From CANNBR01 sp964604015 (lineage in GTDB: Bacteria; Babelota; Babeliae; Babelales; CAIQNR01), in contig CAZRXF010000001.1 in NCBI GenBank assembly GCA_964604015.1, positions 1 to 64,000 on the forward strand: a stretch of 64,000 nt of DNA, in the 5' to 3' direction. The notes below the pieces were generated by a model, which did no database searches, was not told where the DNA came from, and worked only from the letters and a program-made list of their open reading frames with translations. The translations under genes and the position numbers were made by a program. This document shows positions 8,618-17,796 of the stretch, in pieces (positions within the stretch are counted from its first letter, which is position 1; each line of letters begins with the position of its first letter).

Positions 8618-10438
8618 TCACAAATGCTTGTTTAAAAAATCGACAATGTCGGTTGAATCGAACTGCCAGATGAGGCTGAAATTCACAAAGTAGGCTGCTT
8701 TTTGTGTTGGCATTTGGACAAGAGGGAGGCGTGAAGGGGCAAGGATGGTAAGTGCATCACGTTCAATCAGCGTAGACTGCTCTTTTAGAGCTTGGTAAAA
8801 AGGTCCTGCAAAAAAGATTCCTGTTAAAAATGAGAGGTTAAAGTGGTTGCTTACCGAGTAAGAAAAGCCTCCGTTTAGTTCTGTTCCTACGTAGTGAGGA
8901 AGAGGTATATCCAGGGAATTTCCCTGCTGGTCGGTTACATTTACAAAGGGGGCAAACGGTTTAAAGTAACTAGCCCATGCAGCTCGCAAAGTAAGTCTTT
9001 CTTTAAGAGTTCCAATACTTGAGCCAATGACCCCTAAGTTAGTGAGGCGATAGATTCCAGGACCAAAATATAAAGCACCAACCCCACTTGCTTCTGAAAA
9101 TTGATTGATCCCCAAAAAGCCATTAAATGTTTTGTTGTAATCTTTGTAGTGAACGCCTGACGTTTTTCGAGTTAACAGGATGGTTACTAGAGAATCGTTA
9201 GGACTTTCTCCTCCTGAAACATAGGCACCGGCAAATCCCCATCTGAAACCTTTTCTTTTAAGAAGAAGCTGTCCGTAAAGAAGATATCCTGCGTAATTAT
9301 TTGTGTAGGCGCTGCGGTAGCGATCATATGAGTTTTTAAAAATGAAAGTTGACGGAGAAGAAACGGGAAAAAGAAATGTTCCTCCATTGCTGTATTGAGC
9401 TGCAAAAGAAGATGGCAAGAGGTTATAGGAAGAAGAGATAAATTGTGCATCAGGAACGGAAGTTGGCGAAATATTAGGGTTGACGGTTGGGGCGTAGAAA
9501 AGCTGCGTATTATATTTGGTGCCACCTATGGGGACGATCAGATTGCGGTCAAGTGCGTAAACATCTTGATGCCCAAAATTTTTTGCTGCCTCAAAGTTCG
9601 CTTCAAATTTTTCATCAGAGAAGTAGATGCGTAATCCTCCTGTTCCTAATTTTGACATTGCATCGTCAGGCATCTCTACAAACTGGTTGTTTTTAACAAA
9701 ACAAAGATAAGGAGAAAATTTGAGAGGGAGCTGATCAAAGGGTCCTAAATCAAATTGAGTGGCTAATACAAATCCCTTTCCCCAATTAATGAGTGGAGCA
9801 TTAAGTTCGCGTAGTACATTGTGGATGAATGTTTCCATTGTTGCAGCGCTAGTTAGAGCGGGTGTGCCGTTTGAGTTAAGAAAGAATCCTGAATAAAAAC
9901 TAGCGGTAATGGTATTTTTTTGATTACCAAGCTGCAGTAAAATGCCAGGTCTGAACTGATTAATCTGTTCATATACGTATTGCCATAGTGTTGGGATATT
10001 AATGTCATATGCGTTGCCCAGTACGAATCCATTGCCTACCCTAAAGGGGAAAAAACCAGCTTGAAGAAAGCAGTTTTTATTCGTGAGAGGCATGTATTTG
10101 AGAAATAGTTCGCGCATCCAGATTTCAAATTTTTCAGTTTCTTGCAGAGGAACAAGCCCTGATCCAAGATTTCCCAAAACTCCTTTCATACGTGCCATTG
10201 CTGAAAAAGAAACCGTTTGGTCTGTTTCTCTGATTTTTTCCTGCTCTCGTTGAAATCCAAAATCATAGATGTATTGAAAGAGCGAATAGGCCTCAAAGGG
10301 GGATGTGTTTAGGACATCAATGTTTTGTCCGAAATAAAAATTAGTGGTCAGAGTATTAGTAAAGAAGGGAAGGTGTGCTGGCTGTGTCGCATGCAAAAGA
10401 ATGGGAAGACTCAAAAAAAGAAGAAGTTTTTTATACAT
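8618..10438 (-). CDS. Outer membrane beta-barrel protein, paralogue 1
   Basis: 606 residues. Signal peptide MYKKLLLFLSLPILLHAT. The sequence alternates amphipathic strands with polar turns throughout, as in a large porin-like barrel, and the last strand FVNFSLIWQFD is followed by a short tail. It shares long conserved blocks with the proteins at 10431-12260 and 13814-15781: NFYFGQNIDVL, FRVGNGFVLGNAY, WQYVYEQINQFRPGILLQ, FKNSYDRYRSAYTNNYAGYLL and SGGESPNDSLVTILLTRKTSG. I do not recognise a named family; function as a porin or adhesin is inferred. Its ATG overlaps the stop of the upstream paralogue by eight bases, with AAGGAAA as ribosome binding site. Confidence 0.75.
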   Translation of the reverse strand: MYKKLLLFLSLPILLHATQPAHLPFFTNTLTTNFYFGQNIDVLNTSPFEAYSLFQYIYDFGFQREQEKIRETDQTVSFSAMARMKGVLGNLGSGLVPLQETEKFEIWMRELFLKYMPLTNKNCFLQAGFFPFRVGNGFVLGNAYDINIPTLWQYVYEQINQFRPGILLQLGNQKNTITASFYSGFFLNSNGTPALTSAATMETFIHNVLRELNAPLINWGKGFVLATQFDLGPFDQLPLKFSPYLCFVKNNQFVEMPDDAMSKLGTGGLRIYFSDEKFEANFEAAKNFGHQDVYALDRNLIVPIGGTKYNTQLFYAPTVNPNISPTSVPDAQFISSSYNLLPSSFAAQYSNGGTFLFPVSSPSTFIFKNSYDRYRSAYTNNYAGYLLYGQLLLKRKGFRWGFAGAYVSGGESPNDSLVTILLTRKTSGVHYKDYNKTFNGFLGINQFSEASGVGALYFGPGIYRLTNLGVIGSSIGTLKERLTLRAAWASYFKPFAPFVNVTDQQGNSLDIPLPHYVGTELNGGFSYSVSNHFNLSFLTGIFFAGPFYQALKEQSTLIERDALTILAPSRLPLVQMPTQKAAYFVNFSLIWQFDSTDIVDFLNKHL

Positions 10439-12260
10439 GGTTTAGGTTTCCTTGTGAAGGCAGGAGATCAAAGAGCCAGGTACAGCCAAAGCTGATAAAA
10501 AATGCAGTATTAGGTTGAGTGGTAGGGGTAATTTGATGGATTGCTTCATCAGAAGAGATAAGAGGAGTAACACTTGAAGCAAGTGTTACAAGCTCTTTTT
10601 TGAATGAATTAAAATAGGTTCCTGGAAAAAAGATTCCGCCTAGTAATGAAAGTGTGAATTCTTTAGATGGGCTGGTATACGTTGCTGAGTAATTGATTTC
10701 CGTTCCCAAGTAATGTCCAAGATTAGAGTTCATTCTGATGCCATCGTGATTTATAACGTTCATAGCAGGAGAAAATGGTTTGATATAGGCCATGAGTGTG
10801 AGTTGTGCAGAAAGTGGCTGTTCGGAAATTCCCCAACGGTATTCAAAAGTTGACCCAACAAAGGCCAGGTTTGAGTAGTTGAAATCACCTGTTCCGTAGT
10901 AGAGAGGGTTAAGATAATCGATTTCGTAGTATTGATCAGCTCCAACAAATCCCTTGTATTGTTTGTCGACATCCTTGTAGGAGACTCCTGGGGTAAGGCG
11001 TGTCATTAAAATGGTGTCATAAGAATCATTGGGGTTGTTGTCACCTGAAGTATACAGTGCCCCCACTGCCCAACTAATATTTTTACGGGTCAAAAGAAAA
11101 TCAGCGTAAAGCATGGATCCAGAGTATTCGTTACGGTACCCGTTACGGAAACGATCATATGAATTTTTAAAAACAGAAGTTGTAGAAGGGCTTGTGATGA
11201 AAGTAAAAACACCACCATTTCCAGGGGGGGAGGTAACTGCAGGAGGAAGTACAAAAACAGAAGGGACTAGATGATCTGTTTTGATAGTAGCGTTAGTGTT
11301 GGCGTGAGGATCATAATAGATTTGGTTATTCAAAACAGCATCACGGTCAAGTGGTTTGAGCTGTTGATTACCACAATTTTTAGCAAGTTCGACTGTTATT
11401 TGCAGATTCTTATGTTTAAATAAAGCAAAAATTCCTGGTGTGTAGACCGTGGTTGTCGCGTCATTTGAAACTTCAATTGTTTGGTTGGCTTTGTGGAAAA
11501 AAAGGTAGGGATACAATTGGAGACTATGGTCTTTAAATGGGGAAAAAAGTACTTGAAAAGCCGCTACAATGTCAGGAGCTGTTTTTGTAGGGAGTAAAGA
11601 AGAGCGTCGTTTTTCAAGTAGTGGTGTTAGGAATTCTAAGAGAGCAGGTGAAACGGCAGGGTCAAAATTTTGTTCTGAGCCAGTAAAACCAACATATGCC
11701 TGTGCCCTAAGAGAGTGGTCATTTTTTTCCACTTGAACCAATATCCCTGGCCTAAATTGGTTGATTTGCTCATAGATATATTGCCAAGAAATAGGGATAT
11801 TTATGTTATAAGCATTTCCCAAAACAAGACCAATTCCTAATTTGAAAGGAAAATATCCTGCTTGGATGAAATTAGTTTTATCTTTGCACGGTGCATAGAG
11901 CAAAAAACCTTCACGGAGCCATCCCTGGAATTTTTCTGTTTCTTGTAGTGGGAACCTGCCAGATCCTCGATGTCCTACAATCCCTTTAATACGTCCCTTG
12001 GCAGCATAAGAAATGGTGTGTGTTTCTGAATAACGTGCCGGTACATTCTTTTTTTCAATGCCGCAATCAAGAATATACTGAAACAGTGAGTAAGAGTCGT
12101 TTGGTTGCGTAATTCCAACATCAAGATCTTGTCCAAAATAGAGGTAGGGTCTGAAGTTGGCAAAAAGGAATGACGGTTCTGGCTCTTCTACTCGCTCTAA
12201 TGATGCATGACCTGTCTGAAAAAGAAGGAAGAGGAAAATAAAATAGTGCCTTTTTTTCAT
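10431..12260 (-). CDS. Outer membrane beta-barrel protein, paralogue 2
   Basis: 609 residues with signal peptide (MKKRHYFIFLFLLFQTGHAS). Same block order as its neighbours: YLYFGQDLDVGI, FPFKLGIGLVLGNAY, WQYIYEQINQFRPGILVQ, FKNSYDRFRNGYRNEYSG, NPNDSYDTILMTRLTPGV, YKGFVGADQYYEIDYLNPLY, and a final strand FFISFGCTWLFD. The pattern of short alternating strands with aromatic girdles supports an outer-membrane barrel. AGGAAGGG precedes the ATG. It is separated by about 90 bases from the beta-helix gene upstream and overlaps the next barrel gene, so both barrels are likely translated from one message. Transport specificity cannot be told. Confidence 0.75.
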   Translation of the reverse strand: MKKRHYFIFLFLLFQTGHASLERVEEPEPSFLFANFRPYLYFGQDLDVGITQPNDSYSLFQYILDCGIEKKNVPARYSETHTISYAAKGRIKGIVGHRGSGRFPLQETEKFQGWLREGFLLYAPCKDKTNFIQAGYFPFKLGIGLVLGNAYNINIPISWQYIYEQINQFRPGILVQVEKNDHSLRAQAYVGFTGSEQNFDPAVSPALLEFLTPLLEKRRSSLLPTKTAPDIVAAFQVLFSPFKDHSLQLYPYLFFHKANQTIEVSNDATTTVYTPGIFALFKHKNLQITVELAKNCGNQQLKPLDRDAVLNNQIYYDPHANTNATIKTDHLVPSVFVLPPAVTSPPGNGGVFTFITSPSTTSVFKNSYDRFRNGYRNEYSGSMLYADFLLTRKNISWAVGALYTSGDNNPNDSYDTILMTRLTPGVSYKDVDKQYKGFVGADQYYEIDYLNPLYYGTGDFNYSNLAFVGSTFEYRWGISEQPLSAQLTLMAYIKPFSPAMNVINHDGIRMNSNLGHYLGTEINYSATYTSPSKEFTLSLLGGIFFPGTYFNSFKKELVTLASSVTPLISSDEAIHQITPTTQPNTAFFISFGCTWLFDLLPSQGNLNHV

Positions 12261-12350
12261 GTCCCTTCCTTTTTAAAATTTGAGTTTTACTTTCCTTTTC
12301 TACCTTAAAATACAACCGATTATTTGTATAGCAGGGCGCCAACCTGAGAG

Positions 12351-13817
12351 TTAGGGTGTAATATCCGTGTTGGTAAAGGTTGGGATGTTTAATGTTTTAA
12401 GAGAATTTTTTGCTGTTGATTGAATCGCGCTGCCGTTAGTGTAAATGGTGACATAATTTTGATTTGTGGGGAGGATAGTTGTATCTCGATTTGCAAAGGC
12501 AACATTGCCGGTCATAAGCGTTGTTGATGGGGTGCTTGCATCCCAATAACCATATGCTTTTGCAAGAGTGTTACTGCTATTGGCAATAATCGAATTATTC
12601 TGAACACAACAACGAGAACATCCACTTTTGATGTAAATGCCAACACCGGTTCCTGTTTGGCCATCGTTCCCTTGAGAAGTACACCCTTTAATGGTTGAGT
12701 TGGTGCTGTTATCGAGTAAAAAACCACATCCAAATGATGCGCTATCAGTTGACCCTTTGTTACTAAAAGCAATGCATTGGTCAAATATATTTCCTTCACA
12801 AGGAGCGGTGTCGCAAATAAATCCAAAACCGCCTGCGGTTCCCGTTGTTCCGGTTATGACGTTGTTGTAAGAACTACAATTAAGCCAGTAATTAAATGAA
12901 CAGTTTTTACCGTAAAATCCTGCGGCAAAGGCATAGGCAGAATTGTTAAAACTTTTGCAAAGTTCAAAGCGATTGTTATTTGTTGTCTGTTCATAGAAGC
13001 CAAATGCCTTTCCAGCGTTTGTGGTGGCGGTTGATGTGTTCAGATGTGCGGTGCATTGTTGAAAGATAGTTCCTGAACATCCTGTATCAAGATAAAATCC
13101 TGCTGCAAGTGCAGTAGCACTGTTTCCTCGTGCATCACATTGCGTAAGGATGCTTCCCTGACTTGCTATGGCGTAAAAGCCATAGCAATTTTGAGCTGCG
13201 GTTGTTGCGGTATTTGAATTGAAGGAACAGTTAGTTGCGGTAAGAAAATTACAGTAGGTAAGTTTTACGCCGTAGGTAGGATTTGTTCCACCGTTACATT
13301 GTCTGATGTGGCATTCTGTCAGAGAGCAGCCAGAGAGTGGGGTTGTTGCTGTTCCAGCAAAATTTACTCCTGCTGTGGTACAGCCGTTAATGTCAAGCTG
13401 TTCAAGGTTGATGTTAAGACACCCGCTGTTAATGAGTACTCCGCTGCCATTCATGCCAGAAATAATGCCATTTCTGATGGTGATATTTGAAAGATTTGCC
13501 GCGACTGTAATGCCATTGATGCCTGTTCCCGTTCCCCCTGCAAACGTGATACTCCGTCCAGAAAGATCGAGAATGACATTGCTGCTCGTAATTGAAATAG
13601 CTTGTCCGCTTGCTGCGTTGCTTGGAATGTCTTCAGAAAGGGCATACGATCCTGGGGTTGAAATGATGCATGTTCCGGTAAGGCCAGTTTGACCAGAGAT
13701 TTTAAATTTTTGTTGCCCAAAATAGGTGGTAAGTGCGTGATCTGAAGTTATGATTCTTGATTCCTCTGATGCAGTACAGGAAAACAAGATTAAAAATAAA
13801 AAGGGATAAAGCTTCAT
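12351..13817 (-). CDS. Exported right-handed beta-helix protein 1
   Basis: 488 residues, signal peptide MKLYPFLFLILFSCTASEES (a cysteine at residue 14 could be lipid-modified, but the lipobox is poor). The body is a run of about 20-25-residue coils with N, G and C ladders: SNVILDLSGRSI, NITIRNGIISGMNGSGV, INLEQLDINGC and many GFYxxxxCxxN coils, as in pectate-lyase-like or NosD-type parallel beta-helices. No catalytic pattern of a lyase was seen, so surface binding is more likely. The N-terminus contains LTTYFGQQKF, echoing the YYFGQNLD start of the barrel proteins. Its ATG overlaps the TGA of the barrel gene at 13814 (ATGA), which suggests a coupled pair. Confidence 0.75.
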   Translation of the reverse strand: MKLYPFLFLILFSCTASEESRIITSDHALTTYFGQQKFKISGQTGLTGTCIISTPGSYALSEDIPSNAASGQAISITSSNVILDLSGRSITFAGGTGTGINGITVAANLSNITIRNGIISGMNGSGVLINSGCLNINLEQLDINGCTTAGVNFAGTATTPLSGCSLTECHIRQCNGGTNPTYGVKLTYCNFLTATNCSFNSNTATTAAQNCYGFYAIASQGSILTQCDARGNSATALAAGFYLDTGCSGTIFQQCTAHLNTSTATTNAGKAFGFYEQTTNNNRFELCKSFNNSAYAFAAGFYGKNCSFNYWLNCSSYNNVITGTTGTAGGFGFICDTAPCEGNIFDQCIAFSNKGSTDSASFGCGFLLDNSTNSTIKGCTSQGNDGQTGTGVGIYIKSGCSRCCVQNNSIIANSSNTLAKAYGYWDASTPSTTLMTGNVAFANRDTTILPTNQNYVTIYTNGSAIQSTAKNSLKTLNIPTFTNTDITP

Positions 13818-15781
13818 GAACGGTCCTTGGTAAAAATTCTTTTACAATCAGCAAGATCAAACAAGCAGGTAAGTGCTGCACTTAAAAAGAAGCAGGTATC
13901 ACTGCCAAAGGTAGGTGGTGTAGTATCGTTGGTTCCAAAATTTTGAGAATTGAGTTGGGTTTGTAAGGCAAGAGAAATAGTTTTACCAGCAGCTTGTTTA
14001 TAAAATTTCCCTGGGAAAAAGAAAGCTCCAAGAAGTGAAAAGGTAAAATCTGAACCGATATGGTAATCGAGTGAGAAGTTGAATTCATTTCCTAAAAACT
14101 GAGGAAGAGGTGAGTTCATGTCAGTATACATTTGGGTGGTAAAATTAAGGGATTGCGCTTGCCATAATGAGGCGCTTAGTCCTTTTTTAATGGATGTTGC
14201 CATGAAGTACGAAACAACGGTTCCTTGAGCGCAAAAGGTATGTGCTTTGTGTTCGAGCCCTTTGTAGCGTAGTGTTGTTCCGAAAAAACCTTGGTTAGTA
14301 AATTGTGGTGTGGTCAGTACTGACTGATCGGTAAATGGTTGGTTCATTTTTTGTGCCTGCGCAAAATATAAAGGGTTAATGCTTTTCCCTTCGAAAAGCT
14401 GCTCTATACCGACAAATCCATGATATTTTTTATTGTAATCTTTATACGTAATACCAGGGGTAAGGCGTGTCATGAGAATTGTGTCATCGGAATCATTAGG
14501 ATTATCAGCTCCTGAAGCATAGGCAAACGCAAGGCCTAGAGTAAGCGGTGCTTTCATGGTAATGAGGCAGTCGGCATAGAAAAGAAAGCCTGTGTAAGTG
14601 TTATCGTATCCACGACGAAAGCGGTCGTAAGAATTTTTGAAGATGAAGTTGGTTCCGAGGGAAGGGGAATATATAAAATTGGTACCGTTTCCATAAGAAA
14701 GTGCTATGGAAGTCGGGTAAACCGGTATTGTTGCAAAGGTAAAGTCTGCATCAGTGACTTTTGCTAAGGTGAGCGTTGTATCAGCGGTATAGAAAAGATG
14801 AGTATTAAAGATTCCATTTGCTTGTACAAGTTGATTGCGATCCCATGCCTTAACATGTTGTTTGCCAAAGTTTTTTGCACATTCAAATCCGACTTCAAGT
14901 GAGTTGTAGGAATAGGTTCCAGAGAATCCAAAAGTACCAAGGTTGCTGGTGGCGTCGTTAGGAAATTCAATTGCTTGTGAACTATTTTGACCAAGAAGGT
15001 AGGGGCAGAAGGTAAGCGTATGAGCACCTTTGTAGGTGTGAGAAATCTGTGCTTGTGCAACAGCAAGGACTGTTCCTTTGTTTGCTCCTTGTTCATCATA
15101 GGGGGTCTCGAGGTTTTGGCCGTTAGTCACGGCTGCATTTTGCAAGAATCGTGTACTTTTTGCTTTTTCAATACCAAGATAGGCGGTTCCTATCATTGTT
15201 TCATGTTCATTACTAACATTGAAAATAAGACCGGGCCTGAACTGATCAATCTGTTCATAAACATACTGGCCTGGTATAGGAATCTTCACCCTGTAAGCAT
15301 TTCCCAGTACGAGTCCATGCCCAATTTTGAAGGGGAAAAGGCCTATTCTAAAATACGTTTTTTGGCGCATTGTGGGGCGATAGGTGATATCGACTTCTCG
15401 CATCCAAATAAGAAATTTTTCGATTTCTTGTAGATGGATCGCTTCAGTTCTTCCCCAACCAACTTTGATAGGAGTATCTCCCGAAGAAAGACATGATCCT
15501 GAATGCCCAAAAATACCTTTCATTCGTACCTGGGCGTTAAGAGAGAGTGAGTCAGCAGAGGTAGGTATAAGCTTTTTATCAAGACTGATACCAAAATCGA
15601 AAATGTACTGAAAAAGAGAATAGGCATCGAATGGCTGCGTGTCATTAAGAAGATCAAGGTTTTGTCCGAAATAATAATGCGTGATGACATCGGCAGAAAA
15701 CGGAGGTCCATCAGAAAGTGGAAATGATGAGGAAAAGAGTTTTGAAGCACAAAAAAGAGTGATCAGAAGCCGTTTGGTCAT
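13814..15781 (-). CDS. Outer membrane beta-barrel protein, paralogue 3
   Basis: 655 residues, the longest of the three barrels. Signal peptide MTKRLLITLFCASKLFSSSF. Conserved family blocks are present: THYYFGQNLDLL, FPFKIGHGLVLGNAY, QYVYEQIDQFRPGLIF, FKNSYDRFRRGYDNTYTG, NPNDSDDTILMTRLTPGI, YHGFVGIEQLFEG and the terminal strand FFLSAALTCLFD. Extra length comes from loop insertions in the first third (around HSGSCLSSGDTPIKVGWGRT) and near residues 200-240, the type of place where surface loops vary. AGAGGACC precedes the ATG. It lies between two beta-helix genes, and its stop is coupled to the downstream one. Confidence 0.75.
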   Translation of the reverse strand: MTKRLLITLFCASKLFSSSFPLSDGPPFSADVITHYYFGQNLDLLNDTQPFDAYSLFQYIFDFGISLDKKLIPTSADSLSLNAQVRMKGIFGHSGSCLSSGDTPIKVGWGRTEAIHLQEIEKFLIWMREVDITYRPTMRQKTYFRIGLFPFKIGHGLVLGNAYRVKIPIPGQYVYEQIDQFRPGLIFNVSNEHETMIGTAYLGIEKAKSTRFLQNAAVTNGQNLETPYDEQGANKGTVLAVAQAQISHTYKGAHTLTFCPYLLGQNSSQAIEFPNDATSNLGTFGFSGTYSYNSLEVGFECAKNFGKQHVKAWDRNQLVQANGIFNTHLFYTADTTLTLAKVTDADFTFATIPVYPTSIALSYGNGTNFIYSPSLGTNFIFKNSYDRFRRGYDNTYTGFLFYADCLITMKAPLTLGLAFAYASGADNPNDSDDTILMTRLTPGITYKDYNKKYHGFVGIEQLFEGKSINPLYFAQAQKMNQPFTDQSVLTTPQFTNQGFFGTTLRYKGLEHKAHTFCAQGTVVSYFMATSIKKGLSASLWQAQSLNFTTQMYTDMNSPLPQFLGNEFNFSLDYHIGSDFTFSLLGAFFFPGKFYKQAAGKTISLALQTQLNSQNFGTNDTTPPTFGSDTCFFLSAALTCLFDLADCKRIFTKDRS

Positions 15782-15819
15782 AGATTGGTCCTCTACAAAA
15801 ATGAGGATTGAAATGAAAA

Positions 15820-15848
15820 GGAAAAAGGGGAGTTTTCAGGCTCCCCTT
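15820..15848 (-). terminator. Rho-independent terminator after the beta-helix gene at 15862
   Basis: On the minus strand AAGGGGAG (15848-15841), an eight-base loop and CTCCCCTT (15832-15825) are followed by a T-rich run. It lies 14 bases past the stop of the 15862-17778 gene, so the array may be at least two transcripts: beta-helix 4-3-2, then barrel 3 onward. Confidence 0.7.
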
Positions 15849-15861
15849 CTCGTTTCAGTTC

Positions 15862-17778
15862 TTATGACGTGATACTGACGTTGTAAAAGAGTGGTTTATT
15901 GGCGATATCAAGGTAGCCATCAATGCTTGCTTCAACACGGGGGAAGTTTGTGGGGGTGGAGCCTCCGACAGGAAGGTTTGCGTAATAGTTTGTCACCACA
16001 CGTGGATTTGCATTATCAGAGTTTGATGCAGAGTAGCAATCAATAAAAACGTTTGAAGTTGCTGTTGCTCCATCCCAGAATCCGTAGGCAGTTGTTCCCG
16101 TAGTTGCAGAAGAGCAGTTACTGTTCGCAGCACATTCTCGAATTTCAAGGTACTTGCAAGCACTGTTAAGGGTTGCGTCAAAGTAGAAACCGATAGCGGT
16201 TGCGGCATGTGCGGTAGTGTTGCCATTACCGATTGCTTTGCAACGGAACAAGGAAGATTGTAGTTCGTTGCCAAGGTAAAATCCTGTTGCTCCATAGCCG
16301 GTTGTCGTGGCGATGTTTCCTGCATTTTGTCCGTGGGCTTCGCATTCTTGCCATCTATTAGCAGAGCCCCCTACTGAATAAAATCCAGCGGCAAGTGCAA
16401 CGGTTGAGCCGGTAGTAATAAGGCTTTGCAATGCCTTACATCCTACAAATGTGTTTGCCGAACAGCCGGTTAAGAAATACCCGAATGCTTGAAGTCCCCC
16501 TTGATTACCTGCTGAAATACAGTTAGTGAGGGTGTTTCCATTTGCGGTTGAAAAGTAAAAACCATAAGCACCTTGTCCTGCGGATGTAGATGTTGCAGTG
16601 TTTCCTTGTGAAAGGCAGGAGTTGAAACTACAGCCAAGACAGTTGGTATCGAGTTTGAATCCAAATGCTTGAGAACCTGCGTGTCCTCCTGATTGGAGCC
16701 CATTGCAGGTAATGTTGGTGCATGAGGTAAGCCAGAGACCTGAAACGGGATTACCGGCGCTTGTTGATCCAAAGAAGTTACATTTTTCAAGAATGATATT
16801 TTGCGAAGTGGCGAGTTTGCAGCTGTAGCAGCTTGCTCCGGTGCTTTTTGCTACCGTACACTGACCTATAACTCCTCCATTTGTTCCTGAACATAAAATT
16901 CCGCTTGCACAACCCGTGATTGAAAGACCAAGCAACTGAATACCAGCGGTACTTGTTCCAACGTTGACGCCAGCTCCAGAACAGTTGGTCAAAAATCCTT
17001 GGCGCAGGATAATTCCGTAGCATGATGCACCGACATTGATACCATCGTTTGAGATGTCTGAAAGACGGAAATTATCGATGAGGACGTCATAACAACTGGT
17101 TCCGACTGCGATGCCATAGTTTGTGCCAAGGCAGGTATCGATCTCGGCATTTTTCACGCGAACGTTGTAGCATGAATTGCCAATACTGATCGCTCTTCCT
17201 GTAATGTTTGAAACGCGTACGGTGTCAATGATGATATCATTCAGACTGTTTCTAATATCGATGGTGTTTCCTGTGGATCCTGCCCCAATGACGGTAATGT
17301 TTGAAAGTTTTACGTTTCCTGCATCAAGTTGAATGTCATTTGTAGAGCCAGGATTGGTGACAGTAAGACTTTCAAGACGTATGTTACTGGATCCTGTTAC
17401 AACGTGCAGGCTGTTATTAGGAACAGAATTGAGATGTCCGTTGCGGATGGTGACATTTTTCCGTGCATTGATGATGATCCCTTTTCCTGTTGACGTAATA
17501 GTTGATCCATTTAAAGAATGGCCGGCAAGATCGAGTACCACATCATCAGTATTGATTTGAATAATAGCAGTTGCGTTTCCCGATGTTGGGGTCACGCTTT
17601 CTGAGAGCATGTAGTTTCCTGGGTTGGTAATAGTAAATCCAATGGCTCCTGTTCCTATGCTTCCGCGTGAAATTATTTTCCAATTTTCACCGTGGGGTGA
17701 GCGCAAAGCTGTTTCTTCAAAATCACTGCATGTTGTGAAAACGGGGCTGAGAGCAAGAAGAAAAATAAGATACATCAT
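15862..17778 (-). CDS. Exported right-handed beta-helix protein 2
   Basis: 638 residues with a short leader (MMYLIFLLALSPVFTTC). The N-terminal half is a regular helix with SCYNVRVKNAEIDTC, SCYDVLIDNFRLSDI and SCYGIILRQGFLTNC coils of about 22-24 residues, and the C-terminal half has longer GFYF/GFKLD coils with many asparagines and cysteines. The fold class is clear; function is not, and I see no lyase active site. Two adjacent ATGs occur at the start with AAGGAA upstream; I keep the first. It follows the gene at 17797 with an 18-base gap and is followed by a terminator. Confidence 0.75.
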   Translation of the reverse strand: MMYLIFLLALSPVFTTCSDFEETALRSPHGENWKIISRGSIGTGAIGFTITNPGNYMLSESVTPTSGNATAIIQINTDDVVLDLAGHSLNGSTITSTGKGIIINARKNVTIRNGHLNSVPNNSLHVVTGSSNIRLESLTVTNPGSTNDIQLDAGNVKLSNITVIGAGSTGNTIDIRNSLNDIIIDTVRVSNITGRAISIGNSCYNVRVKNAEIDTCLGTNYGIAVGTSCYDVLIDNFRLSDISNDGINVGASCYGIILRQGFLTNCSGAGVNVGTSTAGIQLLGLSITGCASGILCSGTNGGVIGQCTVAKSTGASCYSCKLATSQNIILEKCNFFGSTSAGNPVSGLWLTSCTNITCNGLQSGGHAGSQAFGFKLDTNCLGCSFNSCLSQGNTATSTSAGQGAYGFYFSTANGNTLTNCISAGNQGGLQAFGYFLTGCSANTFVGCKALQSLITTGSTVALAAGFYSVGGSANRWQECEAHGQNAGNIATTTGYGATGFYLGNELQSSLFRCKAIGNGNTTAHAATAIGFYFDATLNSACKYLEIRECAANSNCSSATTGTTAYGFWDGATATSNVFIDCYSASNSDNANPRVVTNYYANLPVGGSTPTNFPRVEASIDGYLDIANKPLFYNVSITS

Positions 17779-17796
17779 AAAAATTCCTTTTTTATT

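Noticed and set aside
13306..13692. 128-codon plus-strand frame inside a beta-helix gene
   Set aside because: Antisense of a repetitive beta-helix coding region, which leaves long open frames by chance.
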